Shown here: positions 1-7,207 of the stretch, in pieces
Numbering within the stretch: position 1 is the stretch's first letter
Layout of the letters: every line of letters starts with the position of its first letter
NCBI GenBank assembly: GCA_964484465.1
Contig: CAZAFL010000047.1
Coordinates: 1 to 12,015 of the forward strand
Length of the DNA: 12,015 nt
DNA from: CAZAFL01 sp964484465
GTDB lineage: Bacteria; Bacteroidota; Ignavibacteria; UBA10030; SZUA-254
Direction of reading: 5' to 3'
Notes under the pieces: generated by a model
Seen by the model: the letters and a program-made list of their open reading frames with translations, nothing else
The model's database searches: none
Told to the model about the DNA's origin: nothing
Made by a program: the position numbers and the translations under genes

Positions 1-2686
1 CAAGATTCCACCGCGGGGTGAGCGCCACTTTGACTGCCGTGTTCTTGTAGAAGCGATAACACATATTCGCTCCGGGCCAGTTGGTGTTTGGATTGAGGTC
101 GGTCTTCAGGTACAAATCGTTGCCGAATCCATCTTTATAAGCATCGTAGTAATGGTACGGACCGCCGATTTCATCTTTTACTGCGATCGATGCGCCAATA
201 TCACCCTGTGTGTTGATGAATGTACCCGATATCCGTGGTCCATACACAAAATCGATCACGTTCGATGTTTCATATAACCGAACCTGGAAGTTAATTCTTG
301 CAGACGTACCCTGATTATCAAAAGTTGAACTCAAATTTTTCCACTGAGCGACGAAGACCCGATTTGGCGTACTGCCAAGCGTGGTATAACTGATATGCCC
401 GGAATCTCCTCCTCCATCTGCTCCGCTGGTATTCATATCATCCTGCCATGGGCTCAGCATGTGATTATTCGTCGCATGGATAAGATCAGCATTATCATGA
501 ACGCCCGCTTGGAATAATCCTTGCGGTCCATGACCTTCCCTTGCATTTAAGCCATATAATTTACCTGTATCACCGAGTTGAACGAACCCATTTGTGCTGA
601 TTAAAACGGTATCATAATCATGTCCATTATAGTTGAACTTAAATGGAAGGGGTGTCTGGACGGTGCTGTCATCTCCCCGGGGCCCATTGTCCGTTGATGG
701 AATCTCAGTGTAGGTCGTTGGGAATTTGTCTACTTTTATCGACGTCACAAACGCGCTCGGACTCACAATGGTGACGGCGCCCGAAGATGAATCGTCTGAG
801 GTCGCTTCGTCTTGCGGTGAAGTCAATACTCTCACTCTGAATGTGTACTTCCCATTACTCGACGGGTGAAAACTACCCGGGAATGTTATTGTTGTGTCTC
901 CGCCAACGCCAAGGTCGGCAGTAACTGTTTGTGTATTAGTGTACAATTGTGCACCGGTACTGTCGAGAATCCTGTATCGGACGTCGTATGTATTCGTGTA
1001 TACCTGCTCTCCAACATTTGACACGGTTCCCTGTAACGGTGAGAGAATTGTATCGGTAGTAGCGACATAACCGTTCGTGGGTGAATTGACTGTAAGAGCA
1101 GCGAGGTCAAACTGAGCCGGTGTTGCATCTAACTGATATGTGCCAGTATAGACATATGTCTTTGCAATCCACGTTGTATTATCGCTTACGATGCCGAGAG
1201 AAAGGAAGAGTGTATAGTTATTTCCACCGTCAGCCCGAAGTATTGGTGCACAGTTGTTAAAGTTTTCATCGAAATTGGGAGTCTGCGTGGCATTCACAGG
1301 AGCTTTCCAGGTATTGGCGCTGAGTTTTCGCACGGAGACAAAAATGTCGGCATTAAGATTTGCATTATCAGTACTGGTAAACTGATATGCAAACACGCTT
1401 CCCGTCTTATTCCTCGCTATGAACGGGGAAGGACCATTTTGATTTATTGAAGTCCCTGATGCTGCCCAAGTGTAGTGAGTTGCAAAGTTAACCGGTCCAA
1501 CAACTTTCCCTTTCCATCCACCGGCATCTTTGTATACTTCCCCTGCCACATTCGTTCCGCCCGAAAGCGTATCCGAGAGAATCAAGGCGACGTGAGGATA
1601 TCCAAGCGAATCGAGTACCATGCTCGCACTGATAAAATTGTGTGCGTCACTTCGGTAATAGCCTACGTTACGGTATACACCCAAACCCGGAACGTTATGG
1701 AGAACGACAGTATCAAGAGCACTCCACGTTGTCCCTTCATCTGTTGAATAACTCACACCGATAGTCGCCAACGGTGTATATGTGGCGTTTGCAGTTGTAT
1801 CGCTGTAGTGCCTGTAGAATTGACCTACAACGCCCGTGGCAATTTTCGTAATGCCGCCACCGATATCGATTGCGTCTCCGGATAACGTACAATCAATATT
1901 AAAAATTTTCGTTGAATCCATTGAGGGCGGAATAACAGGCGGCGGGGCTGTACTCAAATTAGTGGACTTAAAAATGACAAGCCCGCTCCAATCAAAATTA
2001 TTAGTCTTTGTTCCCGCTACCGCCCAGAACACGTGGCTTTTCGTCGTCCATGTGTGGGTGTTTGTGTTATAATATGCCCGCGCGCCGTGGAGAACTCTCT
2101 GGCCGTATGGTAAATCATCAAACGGTCCTGCCTTTGTCAGAGAGTTTTCTCCTAAATTACATTCACCATATACCGACGTATTTTCCGATGAACGTGAAGG
2201 TGCACCCATTACTGCGAGAGCAGTATTTGTATCATTTGCACCGAGCGGATTGTAGATCGAGGCACTGGGATACGTAGAATAGATCACCGGGTCAGCATTG
2301 TTGTATTCATTGCTGTACCTTCGCCACGTCGCACCGCCATCAGTCGAAACGCTTCCCCATTCTGTTCCTGTTCCGTCGGGTGCATATGAGATCGGGTCTC
2401 CCATATGGTTGAGTAACAAGACATTCATACCTGGATCATACGCAAGCGGATTGATGGCACCCTGGCCCATCGTGCGCGCATCACGCGCGGAATCGACAAG
2501 AGTCCACGTTACGGCGGACGCTTTGAGAAAATCAAAATTGACATTTTTTGTTTTGCTGTAGAGCTGAGGCGTTGGTGTGAGCTCTTCGTCGACATGCCTT
2601 CTTACATTCTTGTGAGCGAATTGCTGTTGCGAATATAGCCCCGAGGTGAAAAGGAGAATACAGAAAAGACCGTAGATATATCTCAT
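1..2686 (-). CDS. Secreted Asp-box (BNR) / CARDB / nidogen-like surface protein, 3' end missing
   Basis: An open frame of 895 codons runs from an ATG at 2686 to the left edge with no stop and no frameshift, so the protein is C-terminally truncated by the window. Residues 1-19 or 20 form a signal peptide (hydrophobic core LFCILLF, probable cleavage near GLYS-QQQ; no lipobox). Two Asp-box motifs are visible, STDGGATW (114-121) and STDEGTTW (314-321), inside a probable beta-propeller covering roughly 50-515. Residues about 526-640 resemble a CARDB-type Ig fold (FDLAALTVNSP, then TVSNVGEQ). Residues about 655-875 resemble the nidogen-like beta domain common in FCB exoproteins (LPFKFNYNGHDYDTVLISTN at 680-699). 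Only two Asp-boxes and no FRIP motif argue against an active sialidase; an adhesive or scaffold role is more likely. The other three proteins here have T9SS tails, so one is expected beyond base 1. It is preceded by TAGGAGA and its own promoter. Frame and export are certain; function is not. Confidence 0.9.
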   Translation of the reverse strand, partial: MRYIYGLFCILLFTSGLYSQQQFAHKNVRRHVDEELTPTPQLYSKTKNVNFDFLKASAVTWTLVDSARDARTMGQGAINPLAYDPGMNVLLLNHMGDPISYAPDGTGTEWGSVSTDGGATWRRYSNEYNNADPVIYSTYPSASIYNPLGANDTNTALAVMGAPSRSSENTSVYGECNLGENSLTKAGPFDDLPYGQRVLHGARAYYNTNTHTWTTKSHVFWAVAGTKTNNFDWSGLVIFKSTNLSTAPPPVIPPSMDSTKIFNIDCTLSGDAIDIGGGITKIATGVVGQFYRHYSDTTANATYTPLATIGVSYSTDEGTTWSALDTVVLHNVPGLGVYRNVGYYRSDAHNFISASMVLDSLGYPHVALILSDTLSGGTNVAGEVYKDAGGWKGKVVGPVNFATHYTWAASGTSINQNGPSPFIARNKTGSVFAYQFTSTDNANLNADIFVSVRKLSANTWKAPVNATQTPNFDENFNNCAPILRADGGNNYTLFLSLGIVSDNTTWIAKTYVYTGTYQLDATPAQFDLAALTVNSPTNGYVATTDTILSPLQGTVSNVGEQVYTNTYDVRYRILDSTGAQLYTNTQTVTADLGVGGDTTITFPGSFHPSSNGKYTFRVRVLTSPQDEATSDDSSSGAVTIVSPSAFVTSIKVDKFPTTYTEIPSTDNGPRGDDSTVQTPLPFKFNYNGHDYDTVLISTNGFVQLGDTGKLYGLNAREGHGPQGLFQAGVHDNADLIHATNNHMLSPWQDDMNTSGADGGGDSGHISYTTLGSTPNRVFVAQWKNLSSTFDNQGTSARINFQVRLYETSNVIDFVYGPRISGTFINTQGDIGASIAVKDEIGGPYHYYDAYKDGFGNDLYLKTDLNPNTNWPGANMCYRFYKNTAVKVALTPRWNL

Positions 2687-2693
2687 TTCAAGG

Positions 2694-2700
2694 TCTCCTA
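2694..2700 (-). promoter_or_regulatory. Ribosome binding site for the gene starting at 2686
   Basis: The minus strand reads TAGGAGA seven bases before the ATG at 2686. This supports that ATG, which also gives a well-formed signal peptide. Confidence 0.75.
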
Positions 2701-2752
2701 GACAATTATTGTTGGTGGATTGGGTAATTTGTCACACAATTCTGAGTGTTAA

Positions 2753-2781
2753 AATATACTTTTTTTTCTAATAGATGTCAA
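2753..2781 (-). promoter_or_regulatory. Near-consensus sigma-70-type promoter for the gene starting at 2686
   Basis: On the minus strand TTGACA (2781-2776, a perfect -35) is followed by exactly 17 bases and then TATATT (2758-2753, five of six matches to the -10 consensus). Transcription would start near 2746, leaving an untranslated leader of about 60 bases. The -35 begins nine bases after the stop codon of the upstream gene, so the gene at 2686 can be expressed separately from it. The spacer contains eight consecutive A residues (2767-2760 read on the minus strand). Bacteroidota in the strict sense often use a different -33/-7 consensus, so use of this site depends on the host's main sigma factor. 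Confidence 0.65.
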
Positions 2782-2789
2782 GAGCATAA

Positions 2790-5700
2790 TTACTTCAACA
2801 TCAACATTTTCCGGGTGCTTATGAAACTGCCAGAGCGGCCTGAAGCATCGGAAAATGTGCTTGCGACCATTCGCACATAATATACTCCACTTGGACTTGG
2901 CACTCCCTCAACATTTTTGCCATCCCAATTTAGTAAATATACTCCGGGGAAATAGGCATTATTCGCCAATTCGGCAATCTCACGACCAAGTACGTCATAA
3001 ATGGTAATTTTGACATGAGAAGCCCGTTCAATCGAAAACTGTATAGTTGTAGATGGATTAAACGGGTTTGGGTAATTCTGGGATAATACAAAACCCTTTG
3101 GAAGTTCAGGTAATTGAGGTTTCACTCCTACCGGGATCGGTTTAGGACCCCACAGGATTATCATAACTTCACCAACGCTGGCATTATCGACCTCAGCAGA
3201 AGATACGAGGTCCATCCGTTCTTTCACTACACCACCTCCGACCTCATCAGTGATCAGCATACTGTCACATATGAGCTGTATAAAATTCGAAGGCCATGAA
3301 AACTGAATCGGATATGAACCGATGCCCGGCTGGAAACTAACAAAGAACGTATCGACCTGCGTATAATTCTGGAAATGTCTGATGTTCAACCTCAGTCCTT
3401 CTCCGATACATTTTCCCACAAAACGAGCATCGAATTGTCCGGTAGAAACCGGCGGGAGTTCAAATTCTCCGAGAGAAGGATCGATGCAATCGGTCGCCGC
3501 GGGATCCATGCCGAAATAGATTGTGTCGCGCTGAGGTCCCGTCTCGTTGACTGCAAGGGGAATAGTCCAGTCAGCGGCACCTGTGAGTTGCGTATTGAAG
3601 CATGCAGTTGGAGACCATGATCCCCATCCGGAAGAATTTTTCGCACGCACATGCCAGCAGTATTGACGGTTGCCGAACAACGGATACGGCAATTGCGTCG
3701 TGTTCACTGAAAGATTCGAATCGTTATAGACGATGCTCGTCAACGCCGGGTCCCGCGCAACAAGGAGATGATAATTGTCCGCACGGTTTGCAACACTCCA
3801 TTGGAAGTTCGTTGTGATGCTTACCTCATTAGCACCGTTGTATGGATAAATAACTGTTGGAACATCGGGCGGGAAAAGCGTGGTAAATTTTGACCGGTCG
3901 GAAAACGCGCTCGTCCCGGCAGAATTTTTTGCATTCACGCGCCAGTAATAATCAGTGCTGATTAATAACGGTCCGATCTGCTTTGACGTAGTTGTGATCG
4001 TCGAATCATTAACAAAGAGTATTGAAAAATTTGTGTCGAGTGCAACCTGAAGCCGATACGTGTTCGCATGCGGATAACTCGAGTCCCACATCAGTGTCGG
4101 ATTGCTTGCAATATCTCCCTGGCCGTTCGCCGGATACACAGGAACAGGTGTCGACGGCGTCACAAGAGGCGTCGTTTTAAAATGAAAGGTACCTGAATAC
4201 GCGCCCGCACCGGTTGAATTTGAATCTCTCACCTTCCAATAAAAATCAGTATTTCCAAGCAGCGGTCCGAGGATGTGTTTAGAGCTGTCGTTAACGATAC
4301 CGTTAAAGATAAACGACCCCGGCGCAAAATTAATGTCGGTGGACAATTGCAATCTAAATATTGTTTTACTACATGCCTCCGCTGTGCTCCATCGCAGGGT
4401 CGGATTGTCATTGACACCCACTGTATCGTTCGCAGGATGCGTCAATGTCGGAGGGCCGGGAGCGGCTTCATTGACTTTGAACATTCGCGATGCAGTAAAT
4501 GCACTCGACCCCGAAGCATTTAATGCTTTCACCCTCCAATAGTATTGAACACAATGGAAGAGTGGTGGAGCGGCAAGCGGTTGCGTTGTATCCGTTAGAG
4601 TCGCATCGTTATAAACAAAGCTTGAGAAATTTGAAACGGTAGAAATCTGGAGCTGGTAATTTGCAGCGTACGGTGCAGAACTCCAGCTGAATGCAACAGG
4701 AGGAGCGACCGAATTATTTCCATCAGCAGGCAGCAACAATGAGGGCGTCGTCGGAGGATTCAAGCCTGATTTAAATTCAAACACAGAAGAGTAAGCGCTC
4801 GAACCGTTTGAACTCGTGTTCGCCTTTACTCTCCAGTAATAATACGTATTTTGTGCAAGGCCTTTCACCGGTGCTGAGGTTCCGTTAACGACTCCATAAA
4901 ACGCCAGATTCGTGAACGTGAACAACGCGTTGCTGTCGTTAGCGGCTATTTCAAGCGTGTCACTTTCTGCGCAGAGATCATTACTCCATGAGAACGTTGT
5001 AGGATTGACTGCAATGCCGGTATCGTGATTTGCCGGCAACGACAGAATTGGTACTGCCGGAGTCGTTGTCGTCACGGTAAAAACATTGGCGGCGGAAAAC
5101 TGACCTTCACCATTTGCATTGGATGCAGCCGCACGCCAGTAATACGGCGTACAGTTTATCAAGCCGCTGACCTGCTGCGATGAATCAGTCAATGTCGCAT
5201 CATCATACACTGTGCTGGAAAAACCTGCATCCGTTGAAACCTGCAGGTGATAGGCCGTTGCTGTGGGAACCTTATTCCAGGTCAGCGTGGGATTCGTTGG
5301 AATGCCAATTGCATTATTCGCCGGCAGGATTAAGGTTGGCGGACGAAGTCCGGTGAGAAATCTGAACACCGGAGAGAACACTCCCGGTCGTCCCAGAAAA
5401 TCATACGATTGGGCTCTCCAGAAATACTTGGTCGCCTGCGTCAGGCCATTAACTTGCTGCGATGTAGCATGTGTGGTGTCATTGAACACAAATGTCGCGA
5501 ACAACGAATCCGAAGAAACCTGCAATAAATATTTCGACGCCAGCGGTTGAGCCGACCAGCTTAGCGTAGGGTTCAGAGCCTGGTTGACGGCGTTATCCGC
5601 CGGGAGATTCAGAGTCGGCGGACTGACAAGCGGAGGAGGTAAATGTGGACCGTACATGACAATCCAGACATTCGCAAACGGCGGGTTCAGCGTGACCGAG

Positions 5701-6275
5701 GAGTTCGTTATCATATTGTAGTTGAGGGCGTTGACTCCATAGATATCCTTCATCCTCATGCTGTCACAATACCATTTGAGATACGAAGGCCAGCTGAAGG
5801 TGAAGGGATAACCGCCATTATTAGCGCCGGAATTCTGAAAGTCGATTTGAAACGTATCGATCTGTGTCGTGTCGGTAAAGTGATGAATATTGACTGATTG
5901 TAATCCCAAGTCGAGACAATCGGCATTGTACCCTCTCGGGTCGGCGAATCGCGTATCAAATGGAGCAGGCGGGGGCGGAACCGGTGGCGCGGGAGCTTCG
6001 TAGAGACTGCCGGGGTCTGAAAAATTCTTCAGCGTATCAGGATCCTGACAATACGTAGCGAGCGGATGTACGCCGAAGTACATTGTCACGCTGTCGCCAA
6101 CGGCATCCTTGATTTTTATTGGGATTTTGTTCGCCACTGGTTGACTCACCGCTGTATATGTTGATCCCACTATCAGCATTGCGCAGAGGGCAATCTGCGC
6201 ATATTTCTTCACAAGCCATCTCATATTAAGATACGCGCGAGCACAAAACGTTGAGCCTTCCACTCGCGCGTCCAT
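2790..6275 (-). CDS. Secreted seven-repeat fibronectin-III-like protein with two copies of an unnamed module and a T9SS sorting tail
   Basis: A 1161-residue exported protein. The hydrophobic signal segment is about 25-44 (QIALCAMLIVGSTYTAVSQ). An unnamed cysteine-containing module spans about 49-211. Seven Fn3/Ig-like repeats of 92-98 residues lie at about 217-308, 311-403, 406-503, 506-603, 605-702, 705-799 and 801-898; each has the pattern Y-x-LQVS-(T/S)D near its middle and (Y/F)(Y/C)W(R/K/H)(V/A) late. A second copy of the module is at 901-1045. A T9SS type A sorting domain (about 1062-1161) carries QNYPNPFNPSTTI and ends KMLMLK. The role is probably an extended cell-surface stalk or adhesin; no catalytic motif is seen. 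The ATG at 6275 has an AGAAGA six bases upstream and lies 17 bases after the preceding stop, which implies co-transcription. ATG at 6224 (codon 18, MRWLVKKYAQ) would give a more typical signal peptide but lacks a Shine-Dalgarno, so the start is uncertain by 17 codons. Confidence 0.93.
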   Translation of the reverse strand: MDARVEGSTFCARAYLNMRWLVKKYAQIALCAMLIVGSTYTAVSQPVANKIPIKIKDAVGDSVTMYFGVHPLATYCQDPDTLKNFSDPGSLYEAPAPPVPPPPAPFDTRFADPRGYNADCLDLGLQSVNIHHFTDTTQIDTFQIDFQNSGANNGGYPFTFSWPSYLKWYCDSMRMKDIYGVNALNYNMITNSSVTLNPPFANVWIVMYGPHLPPPLVSPPTLNLPADNAVNQALNPTLSWSAQPLASKYLLQVSSDSLFATFVFNDTTHATSQQVNGLTQATKYFWRAQSYDFLGRPGVFSPVFRFLTGLRPPTLILPANNAIGIPTNPTLTWNKVPTATAYHLQVSTDAGFSSTVYDDATLTDSSQQVSGLINCTPYYWRAAASNANGEGQFSAANVFTVTTTTPAVPILSLPANHDTGIAVNPTTFSWSNDLCAESDTLEIAANDSNALFTFTNLAFYGVVNGTSAPVKGLAQNTYYYWRVKANTSSNGSSAYSSVFEFKSGLNPPTTPSLLLPADGNNSVAPPVAFSWSSAPYAANYQLQISTVSNFSSFVYNDATLTDTTQPLAAPPLFHCVQYYWRVKALNASGSSAFTASRMFKVNEAAPGPPTLTHPANDTVGVNDNPTLRWSTAEACSKTIFRLQLSTDINFAPGSFIFNGIVNDSSKHILGPLLGNTDFYWKVRDSNSTGAGAYSGTFHFKTTPLVTPSTPVPVYPANGQGDIASNPTLMWDSSYPHANTYRLQVALDTNFSILFVNDSTITTTSKQIGPLLISTDYYWRVNAKNSAGTSAFSDRSKFTTLFPPDVPTVIYPYNGANEVSITTNFQWSVANRADNYHLLVARDPALTSIVYNDSNLSVNTTQLPYPLFGNRQYCWHVRAKNSSGWGSWSPTACFNTQLTGAADWTIPLAVNETGPQRDTIYFGMDPAATDCIDPSLGEFELPPVSTGQFDARFVGKCIGEGLRLNIRHFQNYTQVDTFFVSFQPGIGSYPIQFSWPSNFIQLICDSMLITDEVGGGVVKERMDLVSSAEVDNASVGEVMIILWGPKPIPVGVKPQLPELPKGFVLSQNYPNPFNPSTTIQFSIERASHVKITIYDVLGREIAELANNAYFPGVYLLNWDGKNVEGVPSPSGVYYVRMVASTFSDASGRSGSFISTRKMLMLK
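3141..3575 (-). repeat. Unnamed secreted module, copy B (C-terminal copy in the 1161-residue protein)
   Basis: Residues about 901-1045. Visible landmarks are YFGMDPAATDCIDP, then LGEFELPP, FDARF, a second Cys (956), IRHF, QVDTF, FSWP, a third Cys (1003), a following TDE, and a final hydrophobic strand MIILWGP. The same ordered landmarks occur in the copies at 5643-6131 and 6633-7070. It lies directly before the T9SS tail, exactly as in the smaller neighbouring protein. Confidence 0.8.
3582..5627 (-). repeat. Array of seven fibronectin-III-like repeats
   Basis: These are protein-level repeats in residues about 217-898 of the 1161-residue product, each beginning around PP-x(n)-LPA(D/N)-x(n)-NPTL-x-W and ending near (V/F)F-x-F. 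They are divergent in sequence; no near-identical DNA copies are evident, so recent slippage is unlikely. Single cysteines appear in repeats 2-5 and a pair (873, 892) in repeat 7. Confidence 0.85.
5643..6131 (-). repeat. Unnamed secreted module, copy A (N-terminal copy in the 1161-residue protein)
   Basis: Residues about 49-211, directly after the signal peptide. The landmarks are YFGVHPLATYCQDP, a proline-rich insert (APAPPVPPPPAP, near 94-105), FDTRF, Cys120, IHHF, QIDTF, FSWP, Cys170, KDIYG and a closing strand VWIVMYGP. The order and spacing match copies B and C except for the proline insert. Confidence 0.8.
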
Positions 6276-6281
6276 AATTTT

Positions 6282-6287
6282 TCTTCT
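6282..6287 (-). promoter_or_regulatory. Weak ribosome binding site for the start at 6275
   Basis: The minus strand has AGAAGA six bases before the ATG at 6275, inside the 17-base gap after the upstream stop. It is weaker than the AAGGAGG sites of two neighbouring genes. The alternative ATG at 6224 is preceded by GCGTATCTTAAT, which has no Shine-Dalgarno. Confidence 0.45.
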
Positions 6288-6293
6288 ATGTTC

Positions 6294-7151
6294 TTACTTA
6301 GTCAACAGTAATTTACGTACGGCTGAAAATACAACCTGTCCGGTAGATGCGTCACTTGCGGACATCCGGGCATAGTAGACTCCACTGCTTACAGCATTTC
6401 CGTGGTCATTGACACCGTTCCACTCGGTGCTGTATGTTCCAGGAGATAGCCGTTCGGATGCAAGTGTTTTCACTTTGCGTCCCAGCACGTCATAAATTGC
6501 TACATCAGCGATAGCGGCTTTCTGAATTGCAAATGTAATCGTTGTCGAGGGGTTAAATGGATTAGGATAGTTTTGTTCAAGTGCAAACTTTTGGGGAAAA
6601 CCGCCTTGTTCAAGCTTCACTCCATTCACAATAGGTTGAGCAATTATATAGTACTTGCCAACATTCGTGGGAAACGAATGTGAAGTAGCGATCAACATGT
6701 CCTGGGATAAGAACCCGAAGATCGCATCCTTGATAACACAGCTGTGAAACTGCGAGCTTAAGCCGGCTGGCCATGAAACAAGGAACGCCGAAGCACCCGT
6801 AGACGCCTGCAAATCCAGTTCAAACGTATCAGTGACTAATGTGTCTGACCAGTGATGATAATCCTTAAACGTCCCGTTCCCATAGCAGTTGGTATCCGGT
6901 CCATAATGATTCACAAAACGATAATCTGCAATTCCAGCGGGAGGGACAAAAGGCAACTCCGCCTCACCAAGAGCAGGATCAAGGCAATAGGTTGCCAATT
7001 TATTGTATCCAAAATGCAATTTGTTTTCCGAAGAATCCGTCGTACCGACGTCAAGAACCTGAATTTGCACATCGATTTGTGCTACCGCCATCTTCACACA
7101 AGTCAGCAGCGCAACAACTAGAATGCTTCCTGTGATTCTTAAAAATTTCAT
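6294..7151 (-). CDS. Small secreted protein: one unnamed module plus T9SS sorting tail
   Basis: A 285-residue protein when started at the ATG at 7151. Residues 1-25 are a clear signal peptide (SILVVALLTCVKMAVAQ). One copy of the unnamed cysteine-containing module spans about 28-173 (HFGYNKLATYCLDP, LGEAELP, YRF, Cys89, VTDTF, VSWP, Cys138, KDA). A T9SS type A sorting domain (about 186-285) has QNYPNPFNPSTTI and ends KLLLTK. The frame extends 12 codons upstream to 7187, but the 7151 start has a perfect AAGGAGG five to six bases away and yields a standard signal peptide. The architecture equals the C-terminal 260 residues of the downstream 1161-residue protein, suggesting duplication. The stop is 17 bases from the next start, so the two are probably one transcript. 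Function is unknown; a surface or matrix component is likely. Confidence 0.93.
   Translation of the reverse strand: MKFLRITGSILVVALLTCVKMAVAQIDVQIQVLDVGTTDSSENKLHFGYNKLATYCLDPALGEAELPFVPPAGIADYRFVNHYGPDTNCYGNGTFKDYHHWSDTLVTDTFELDLQASTGASAFLVSWPAGLSSQFHSCVIKDAIFGFLSQDMLIATSHSFPTNVGKYYIIAQPIVNGVKLEQGGFPQKFALEQNYPNPFNPSTTITFAIQKAAIADVAIYDVLGRKVKTLASERLSPGTYSTEWNGVNDHGNAVSSGVYYARMSASDASTGQVVFSAVRKLLLTK
6633..7070 (-). repeat. Unnamed secreted module, copy C
   Basis: Residues about 28-173 of the 285-residue protein. It shares with copies A and B the ordered signature G-x(4)-AT-x-C-x-DP, E-x-P, (D/Y)-x-RF, a second Cys, H(F/W), DTF, SWP, a third Cys followed by a D, and a terminal hydrophobic strand. 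It lacks the proline-rich insert of copy A. Confidence 0.8.
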
Positions 7152-7155
7152 GAAA

Positions 7156-7163
7156 CCCTCCTT
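7156..7163 (-). promoter_or_regulatory. Strong ribosome binding site fixing the start at 7151
   Basis: The minus strand reads AAGGAGGG ending five bases before the ATG at 7151. It decides this start over the in-frame ATG at 7187, which would put the site inside the coding region. Confidence 0.88.
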
Positions 7164-7207
7164 ATGAGTTGCGGGAAAATGATACAATGATTTTGAACGT
7201 ACAATAG

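Noticed and set aside
886..1128. Minus-strand open frame of 80 codons inside the left-hand gene
   Set aside because: It is a different frame of the same strand overlapping a clearly protein-like long frame.
1836..2561. Short plus-strand open frames opposite the left-hand gene
   Set aside because: They lie wholly antisense to the continuous 895-codon minus-strand frame, have no ribosome binding site and show no domain-like composition.
1..2686. Active sialidase for the Asp-box protein
   Set aside because: Only two Asp-boxes were seen and no FRIP motif or arginine triad could be identified; Asp-boxes also occur in many non-catalytic propellers.
2760..2767. The T8 run on the plus strand as a terminator U-tract
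   Set aside because: No stem precedes it on the plus strand, and no plus-strand gene exists to terminate; on the minus strand it is an A-run within the promoter spacer.
3582..5627. The Fn3 array as a recent DNA tandem repeat or CRISPR-like structure
   Set aside because: Repetition is only at protein level with strong divergence; there are no short identical repeats with spacers.
7152..7187. Upstream in-frame ATG at 7187 for the small module protein
   Set aside because: It would place 12 non-signal residues before the signal peptide and bury the perfect AAGGAGG inside the coding sequence; 7151 is the better start.
7164..7207. Possible promoter between the hairpin and the gene starting at 7151 (TTGTAC and TATCAT on the minus strand)
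   Set aside because: The two boxes are only 14 bases apart and each matches poorly, so I could not support a promoter here.
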